The notes under the pieces were generated by a model that saw nothing but the letters and a program-made list of their open reading frames with translations, did no database searches and was not told the origin of the DNA. From Thermoplasmata archaeon (GTDB lineage: Archaea > Thermoplasmatota > Thermoplasmata > RBG-16-68-12): 9,716 bases of DNA. The stretch lies in the NCBI GenBank assembly GCA_013329855.1, contig DUJI01000055.1, forward strand, positions 1 to 9,716. The letters run 5' to 3'. This document shows positions 5,153 to 9,716 of the stretch, piece after piece. Both the position numbers and the translations under genes were made by a program. The first letter of the stretch is position 1. Every line of letters starts with the position of its first letter.

Positions 5153-6262
5153 GTGAAGCCCCCCGCGGAGAGCCGAACGAGGGTCATCTTCCACGTGGAC
5201 ATGGACGCCTTCTACGTCAGCGTGGAGCGGCGCGAGCATCCCCATCTCACCGGCGAATCGGTGATCGTCGGTGCGGACCCGAAGGAAGGGAAGGGGCGCG
5301 GCGTCGTCATGGCCTGCAGCTACGAGGCCCGCGCCCTGGGCATCCGGAGCGGCATGCCGATCAGCCTGGCCTGGAGGAAGCTCCCCCACGCCGTCTACCT
5401 GCCACCCAACTATGACTTGTACGGCTCCGTGTCCGAGAGCGTCATGGACGTGCTGCGGGAGCATGCGGACATCTTCGAGCACCTGAGCATCGACGAGGCC
5501 TTCCTGGACGTGACCTCCAGGGTGAACGGATTCGACGGCGCGGTGGACTATGCGCGACGGGTGAAGGCGGCGATCCGGGAGAGGGAGGGTCTCGCGTGCA
5601 CGATCGGCGTGGCGCCGAACAAGTCGACCGCGAAGATCGCGTCGGACCTCGCGAAACCGGACGGCCTGCGAGTCGTCCGCCCGGAGGAAGTGTCATCCTT
5701 CCTCGCCCCGCTCCCCGTGACGCGCATCAGCGGCGTGGGGACGAAGACCGCGCAGCTCCTCGAGCACGCAGGCGTCCAGACCATCGGCCAGCTCGGTGCG
5801 TTCCCGGGCAGCGAGCTCAAGAAGCTCCTCGGGAAGAACGCGGTGTGGCTGTGGGGCATCGCGAGGGGGATCGAGCAGATGCCCGTGGAGGAGCGCCCGG
5901 ATCCGAAGAGCATCAGCGTCGAGCGGACGTTCGACCGGGACGTGGCCGAGTGGTCCGTCGTCCTCGGGACCCTGGACAGCATCGCCCACAACGTCTACCT
6001 GCGCGCCAAGGGTCAGGGCGCCTCTTTCCAGACGGTCGGCATCAAGATTCGGTTCGAGGGCTTCCAGACCCATCTTCGGGAGCGGAAGCTGCCGAGCCAC
6101 ATCCTCGACGAGGCGGCCCTGGCCCAGGTGGCTCGGGATCTCGCGAGGGAGTTCGAATCGCGGGGACGCAAGGTGAGGCTCCTCGGCATCCGGGTGACGG
6201 GCCTCGTCCGGCCGAAGACCCGGCAGCCCACGCTCACGGCCTTCGACGACTCCAAGGCCTGA
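5153..6262 (+). CDS. dinB: DNA polymerase IV, Y-family (DinB/Dpo4)
   Basis: This translesion DNA polymerase copies damaged template with low fidelity. It has 369 residues, close to the family norm. The palm carries D16 in HVDMDAFYVSVE and D114-E115 in LSIDEAFLD, the three metal-binding acids, with Y21 the expected steric-gate residue against ribonucleotides. The fingers include SYEARALGIRSGMP (56-69). NKSTAKIASDLAKPDG (156-171) belongs to the palm, and a helix-hairpin-helix thumb (RISGVGTKTA, 191-200) follows. The little finger spans about 253-352 and opens with SISVERTF. The end has QPTLTAFD (358-365), a Qxx(L)xxF tail like a PCNA-binding PIP box, although the second aromatic is replaced by D. 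Start is GTG 5153 with GGGAGG upstream. It follows the DUF72 gene, probably in the same transcript, and converges on the aminotransferase gene with 9 bp between stops. Confidence 0.97.
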   Translation: MKPPAESRTRVIFHVDMDAFYVSVERREHPHLTGESVIVGADPKEGKGRGVVMACSYEARALGIRSGMPISLAWRKLPHAVYLPPNYDLYGSVSESVMDVLREHADIFEHLSIDEAFLDVTSRVNGFDGAVDYARRVKAAIREREGLACTIGVAPNKSTAKIASDLAKPDGLRVVRPEEVSSFLAPLPVTRISGVGTKTAQLLEHAGVQTIGQLGAFPGSELKKLLGKNAVWLWGIARGIEQMPVEERPDPKSISVERTFDRDVAEWSVVLGTLDSIAHNVYLRAKGQGASFQTVGIKIRFEGFQTHLRERKLPSHILDEAALAQVARDLAREFESRGRKVRLLGIRVTGLVRPKTRQPTLTAFDDSKA

Positions 6263-6271
6263 CCCAGCGGA

Positions 6272-7510
6272 TCACTTGGCCATGGGCACGAGGAGGGGCG
6301 GGGCGCCCTTCTCCTCGCGGAGGGCCTCGCCGAGGATGCCGATCCCCTTGCGGATGTTCGGGTCGCTGGGGAAGCTGAAATTCAGGCGCATGTGGTTGAC
6401 CTCGGGCTGGCCCGCATAGAACCCGTGGCCCGCGACGTAGATGACGCCCTTCTGGGCGGCGCGGGGGAGGAGGGCCTTCGTGTCGATGGTCGGATCCACC
6501 GTGGCCCACAGGAACAGGCCGCCTAGGGGCCGCGTCCACTCCGCGTTGTCCGGCCACGTCTCCTTCATGGTCGCCAGCATGACGTCCCGCTTCCGGCGGT
6601 ACAGCTTGCGGATCCGGGGCAGGTGCTTCTTCATGAGCCCGAGACTCAGGTACCGCTCCGCCACGCGTTGCCCGAAGCCGTTCGTAAAGAGGTCCACTCC
6701 CTGCTTGGCGAGGGCCATCTTGCCCATGAGATCCGCCGGACCGTGCGCGAAGCCCACGCGGAACCCCGGGGCGAGGACCTTGCTGAAGCTCCCCAGGTAG
6801 ATCACCCAGCCCTCCTTGTCTAGGGAGGCGATGGGCGGGACGGGGTCCCCCTCGAACCGCACGTCGTAGTACGGGTCGTCCTCGATGATCGGGATCTCGT
6901 ACTCGGCCGCGAGGTCGACCAGGGCTCTCCGGCGACGGAGGGACGTCGTCACCCCGGTCGGGTTGTGAAACGTCGGGACGATGTAGAGGAACTTGGGCTG
7001 GATGCGGTCCATGGCCAGGGCTTGCAGGTTCTCCTCGAGGACGTCGGGCAGGATGCCCTCGTTGTCCGTCGGGACGCCGTGGTACGTGGGTTGGTAGATG
7101 CTGAGCGCGGTGAAGATGCCCAGGTACGTGGGCTGGGTGACCATGGCGATGTCGCCGGGGTCCAGGAACACCCGGCCGAAGAGCTCCAGGGCCTGCTGCG
7201 CGCCGTGCGTGACGATGATCTGGTCCGCCTTCGCCGGAATGCCGCGGGACGCCAGCATGGTCGCGAGGGCGTTCTTCAGGAGCGGGTCACCCGGGGTCGG
7301 CCCGTACTGCAGGGCCGGCGTGTTGTCCTCGTGCAGGAGCTCCTCGAAGATGACCCGGAGGTCCTCCACGGGGAACGCCTCGGGGCTCGGCAGCCCGCCG
7401 CCGAAACTGATCACGGTCGGGTCCTGGGAATACTTCAGCAGCTCCCGGACATCGGACGCCTTCAGCAGCCGGGCTCGCGCCGAGAACAGGGGTTCGAGGT
7501 TGGGCGCCAT
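6272..7510 (-). CDS. PLP-dependent class I/II aminotransferase, LysN-like
   Basis: This fold-type I aminotransferase resembles 2-aminoadipate transaminase LysN and the MocR-type catalytic domain. With residues counted from the upstream ATG at 7558 it shows YGPTPGDPLLKNAL (85-98), THGAQQALELFGR (117-129) and FHNPTG (197-202, N199 near the PLP ring). EDDPYYD (226-232) has D228 pairing with the PLP nitrogen, SFSK (257-260) has Schiff-base lysine K260, and R391 in RLNF binds the substrate carboxylate. I prefer ATG 7510 (412 residues) because MAPNLEPLFSARA lines up with the N-terminus I recall for Thermus LysN; neither start has a good ribosome binding site. Substrate range in this group is broad (aminoadipate, aromatic or branched amino acids). 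A saccharopine-dehydrogenase-like gene lies three genes upstream, which makes aminoadipate plausible but unproven. Confidence 0.92.
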   Translation of the reverse strand: MAPNLEPLFSARARLLKASDVRELLKYSQDPTVISFGGGLPSPEAFPVEDLRVIFEELLHEDNTPALQYGPTPGDPLLKNALATMLASRGIPAKADQIIVTHGAQQALELFGRVFLDPGDIAMVTQPTYLGIFTALSIYQPTYHGVPTDNEGILPDVLEENLQALAMDRIQPKFLYIVPTFHNPTGVTTSLRRRRALVDLAAEYEIPIIEDDPYYDVRFEGDPVPPIASLDKEGWVIYLGSFSKVLAPGFRVGFAHGPADLMGKMALAKQGVDLFTNGFGQRVAERYLSLGLMKKHLPRIRKLYRRKRDVMLATMKETWPDNAEWTRPLGGLFLWATVDPTIDTKALLPRAAQKGVIYVAGHGFYAGQPEVNHMRLNFSFPSDPNIRKGIGILGEALREEKGAPPLLVPMAK

Positions 7511-7595
7511 GGCGATCGGATGAAGATAGGTCGCCCCTTGCCTCTGAATCAATCGCATATGTTGTAACGTTGAGACGCCGTGTCACGACCCGGAG

Positions 7596-8285
7596 TCAAT
7601 GGGTCGCGCGATTTCGGCCGTCCGACGCGGCGAGGACGCGGCCCGTGACCCCGCGCGATTCGTCCGAGGCGAGATACACGAAGACTTCCGTGACCTGATC
7701 CGGCTTCTTCCCCGCGAAACCGGACATCTTCGTGGCCACGAGGCCCGGGTTGACGACGTTGACGCGTTGAGGGAGTTCCGCCGCGAGCTGGGCGGACAAG
7801 CCTTCGAGGGCCCACTTGCTCAAGGAGTACGGGAAGTAGCCGGACGCGGGCCCGCGGGCGAGGCCCGAAGTCACGTTGATGATCGACCCGTCCCGCGGCA
7901 TGTGGGGCGCGAGGTGCTTCACGAGGAGCCACGGCCCCCGAACGTTCACGGCCATCGTGCGGTCGAAGTCCTCCACGGTCGCGCGGACGGCGCGGCCCAG
8001 ACCCTCGTAGATCCCCGCGTTGTTCACGAGGACATCGATTGTCCGCAGCGCCGTCACGCAGGTCCGGGCCGCCTCCTCGATCTGGCCCGCATCGGTCAGG
8101 TCGCACGGGACCACGACGGGCTCTCCTTTCCGATCCCGGATGGCCGCCCGGGTCTCCTCGAGCTCCTTCTTCGTGCGCGCGAGGAGGGCCACGCGGGCTC
8201 CCTCGGAGGCGAATCGCTCGGCCACGGCGCGCCCGATCCCCCGTCCCGCCCCCGTGATCACCGCGGACCGGCCCTCGAGCCTCAT
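7596..8285 (-). CDS. Short-chain dehydrogenase/reductase (SDR family)
   Basis: This 229-residue classical SDR is an NAD(P)-dependent oxidoreductase of unknown substrate. The dinucleotide motif TGAGRGIG is at 11-18, and R37 after the second strand (LLART) suggests NADP(H). NNAG is at 88-91, N114 in VNVRG and S140 in VTSG, with the catalytic pair Y153 and K157 (YSLSK). PGLVATKM (180-187) follows. Length is typical. The frame stays open far upstream, but the start is firmly set by ATG 8285. GGAGGT (8298-8293) lies 7 nt before it, and the ATG overlaps the stop of the methyltransferase-like gene as ATGA, so translation is probably coupled. A lipid, sugar or polyketide-type carbonyl are all possible substrates; coupling to a membrane methyltransferase hints at lipid or quinone-like chemistry, which is inference. 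Confidence 0.94.
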   Translation of the reverse strand: MRLEGRSAVITGAGRGIGRAVAERFASEGARVALLARTKKELEETRAAIRDRKGEPVVVPCDLTDAGQIEEAARTCVTALRTIDVLVNNAGIYEGLGRAVRATVEDFDRTMAVNVRGPWLLVKHLAPHMPRDGSIINVTSGLARGPASGYFPYSLSKWALEGLSAQLAAELPQRVNVVNPGLVATKMSGFAGKKPDQVTEVFVYLASDESRGVTGRVLAASDGRNRATH

Positions 8286-8908
8286 CCGCCCGACCTCCGG
8301 AGCCGCGGCAGGAACCTCCCCGTGCGCGCCATGTACGCCTCGTACGCGGCTCCGAACCCCTGGGGGGATCGCAGCAGGTCCTCCTCGAGCCCCGCCCGGT
8401 AGCGCGCCAAGACGGCGAGGAGGAGTGCGAGGAGGATGAGCGGCAGGCTCAGGAAGACGAGGGCGAGCCCCACGACCAGGGCGACCACCGCGGTGTACGT
8501 GGGGTGGCGGATCCACGCGTACGGGCCTTCCTGGACGAGCCGGTGGCCTTCCATCACCCGGATGGAGACCGTCATGAACCGCCCCAGGGTGCGGAAGGAC
8601 CATACCGCGAGGCCGCCCGCCAGGAACCACACGAGGAGTCCCAGCATCTGGATCCCCGCGGAGCCGGGGAAGTCCCCGAAGAGGGGCCACGCATAGAACG
8701 CTTGGGGCATGAGGACGACACCGAGCGTCCAGAGCTGGGCCACGCCGATCGTGCCGAGCCAGAGCGCCTCCGTGCCCCGCGCGGGGTCTCGGGCCGCCAC
8801 GGTCGCGCCCCGCGGGGCCAGGACGGACCGCCCGTACATGGCGGCCGCTGCGAACGGAGCGAGGAAGAGCAACCCTCCCACGATCCGGACCGTTCCCGCG
8901 TCCAGCAT
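8282..8908 (-). CDS. Isoprenylcysteine carboxyl methyltransferase-like membrane protein
   Basis: This 208-residue integral membrane protein belongs to the ICMT/PEMT superfamily of SAM-dependent methyltransferases. Hydrophobic helices lie at about 8-24, 48-68, 84-104 and a long stretch 138-170 that probably forms a helical hairpin. The signature region is EGHRLVQEGPYAWIRHPTY (120-138), with RHP at 134-136. It is followed by RAGLEEDLL (171-179) and FGAAYEAYMARTGRFLP (185-201), the usual C-terminal block. Prokaryotic members rarely methylate prenylated proteins; lipids, isoprenoids or small hydrophobic acceptors are likelier. ATG 8908 has no clear ribosome binding site and lies 39 nt after the saccharopine-dehydrogenase-like gene, so the exact start is less sure. 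The stop overlaps the SDR start (ATGA). Confidence 0.9.
   Translation of the reverse strand: MLDAGTVRIVGGLLFLAPFAAAAMYGRSVLAPRGATVAARDPARGTEALWLGTIGVAQLWTLGVVLMPQAFYAWPLFGDFPGSAGIQMLGLLVWFLAGGLAVWSFRTLGRFMTVSIRVMEGHRLVQEGPYAWIRHPTYTAVVALVVGLALVFLSLPLILLALLLAVLARYRAGLEEDLLRSPQGFGAAYEAYMARTGRFLPRLRRSGG
8293..8298 (-). promoter_or_regulatory. Ribosome binding site for the SDR gene
   Basis: GGAGGT within the end of the methyltransferase-like gene lies 7 nt before ATG 8285. It rules out the much longer upstream extension of the same open frame. Confidence 0.6.
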
Positions 8909-8947
8909 GGGACGTGCCGATGCGGCGGAGGCTAATGGGATTGCGCG

Positions 8948-9716
8948 TCAGTTCAGCGGGTTGGCCTCCCGGATCTCGTGGACCACCTTGAGGCCCATGC
9001 GGCCCATGAGCCTGAGGCTCTCCGCGGGATCGAGGCACTCGGGCGCGATCACACCCTTCTGCGTGATCTGCCCGCGGAGGAGCTGCGTGGCGAAGACCGC
9101 GGCGCCCGTGCCGACCAGGTACGCGGTCGCGTTCGAGCCGTATCGGCGCGAGGCGTCCTCGTGCCGCATGCCCGTGTAGAGCCGGTGCATCACCCGCCGG
9201 CCGTCCTTCAGCCCGTCGATTTCGACGACGATCATCGCGGTGCCCTTCACCCGCCCCGCGAGGTCCATCGGCCGCGGAAGGACGCTCATGAGCATCTTCC
9301 GCGGGGAGACCTGGGCCCCCTCCACGGTCACGGGTTCCTCGCCCAGGAGACCCAGGCGGTGGATCGTGTTCAGCACTTCGTAGGTCGCGTCGTCGATGGC
9401 CAGCTTGAGGTCCGCGTACCGAAGGCCCTTGCCGATGAACTTGCCCAGGGTCTCCGGCTCCTCGTGGTCCATGAGGTAGACGGGCTGCGGGCCCACGGGT
9501 TCGGGGAACGGGTAGATTTCCTTGCCGCTCCAGGGCGGCGGGCGAACGAGCCTCCCCTCCTCGAAGTAGAGGCCCGGGCTGAAGACCTCCACGAGGAATG
9601 TCTCCGGCGACCAGACCACGGGGAGCGGGGTGTCCGGGGACGAGGCCGTGTCCCCGTCCCGGATGCGGATTGCGTTCACGGACTCGAGCGCATCGGCCCC
9701 GGCGCGGGCGAGCACG
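8948..9716 (-). CDS. Saccharopine dehydrogenase-like protein, C-terminal part
   Basis: The frame is open to the right edge, so the N-terminal NAD(P)-binding Rossmann half is outside the window. The 255 visible residues match the catalytic C-terminal domain of the saccharopine dehydrogenase family. They contain VYLMDHEEPETLGKFIG (79-95 region), a beta-rich middle with MIVVEIDGLKDGRRV, and the closing block YLVGTGAAVFATQLLRG followed by KGVIAPECLD. The GTG at the edge (9715) is an internal codon. Family members include saccharopine reductase/dehydrogenase of lysine metabolism, carboxynorspermidine synthase of polyamine synthesis, and enzymes acting on other amino acids or lipids. The substrate cannot be fixed from this half. 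It is the first visible gene of a minus-strand cluster that runs to the LysN-like aminotransferase. Confidence 0.88.
   Translation of the reverse strand, partial: VLARAGADALESVNAIRIRDGDTASSPDTPLPVVWSPETFLVEVFSPGLYFEEGRLVRPPPWSGKEIYPFPEPVGPQPVYLMDHEEPETLGKFIGKGLRYADLKLAIDDATYEVLNTIHRLGLLGEEPVTVEGAQVSPRKMLMSVLPRPMDLAGRVKGTAMIVVEIDGLKDGRRVMHRLYTGMRHEDASRRYGSNATAYLVGTGAAVFATQLLRGQITQKGVIAPECLDPAESLRLMGRMGLKVVHEIREANPLN

Noticed and set aside
7520..7565. CATATG/ACAACATA stretch upstream of the aminotransferase as a promoter.
   Set aside because: It is AT-richer than its surroundings, but it matches the archaeal TATA consensus poorly and has no clear BRE. Co-transcription with the SDR gene is equally likely.
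8286..9038. Upstream extension of the SDR frame to a 480-residue protein.
   Set aside because: It is antiparallel-free but out of frame with the well-supported methyltransferase and dehydrogenase genes and has low-complexity composition. A strong GGAGGT sets the SDR start at 8285.

Overview
This 9.7 kb window is GC-rich (roughly two-thirds GC by eye) and densely coding. It looks archaeal. The signs are a Dpo4-type DinB polymerase and a DUF72 protein that both end in PCNA-binding-like tails, an archaeal-type S-adenosylhomocysteine hydrolase with a short C-terminus, a stand-alone Lrp/AsnC ligand-binding domain, GGTGA/GGAGGT ribosome binding sites, and one recognisable BRE/TATA promoter. A high-GC Thermoplasmatota-like euryarchaeote is my guess, but that placement is weak inference. 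I see no rRNA, tRNA, CRISPR array, insertion sequence or integrase.

Left block (1-3924, all on the minus strand). Transcription order is: a small protein with two membrane helices and an extracytoplasmic domain (3924-3439), ahcY (3411-2173), a HAD phosphatase of the MtnX type (2147-1509) and a PfkB sugar/nucleoside kinase (1518-595). Spacings are 27, 25 and -10 nt, so this looks like one operon built around S-adenosylhomocysteine and adenosine handling. After it comes a fresh BRE/TATA promoter (547-563) driving a 77-residue Lrp/AsnC-type effector domain. That gene is closely followed by a multi-helix membrane protein that leaves the window at base 1.

Centre (3925-6262). A 331-bp divergent intergenic region holds three hairpin-forming inverted repeats. 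It precedes a plus-strand pair: a DUF72 TIM-barrel protein (4256-5071) and a DinB/Dpo4 translesion polymerase (5153-6262). Both proteins end in a Qxx(L)xxF tail resembling the PCNA-interacting PIP box. This suggests that the uncharacterised DUF72 protein acts with the sliding clamp and polymerase in lesion handling, and it is the most interesting observation here.

Right block (6272-9716, minus strand). Transcription order is: a saccharopine-dehydrogenase-like protein cut by the window edge, an isoprenylcysteine-methyltransferase-like membrane protein, a short-chain dehydrogenase that overlaps it by ATGA, and a LysN-like class I/II aminotransferase. The aminotransferase converges on dinB with only 9 bp between stop codons. 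The saccharopine-dehydrogenase-like and LysN-like proteins both recall alpha-aminoadipate/lysine chemistry, but the sequence does not prove a shared pathway.
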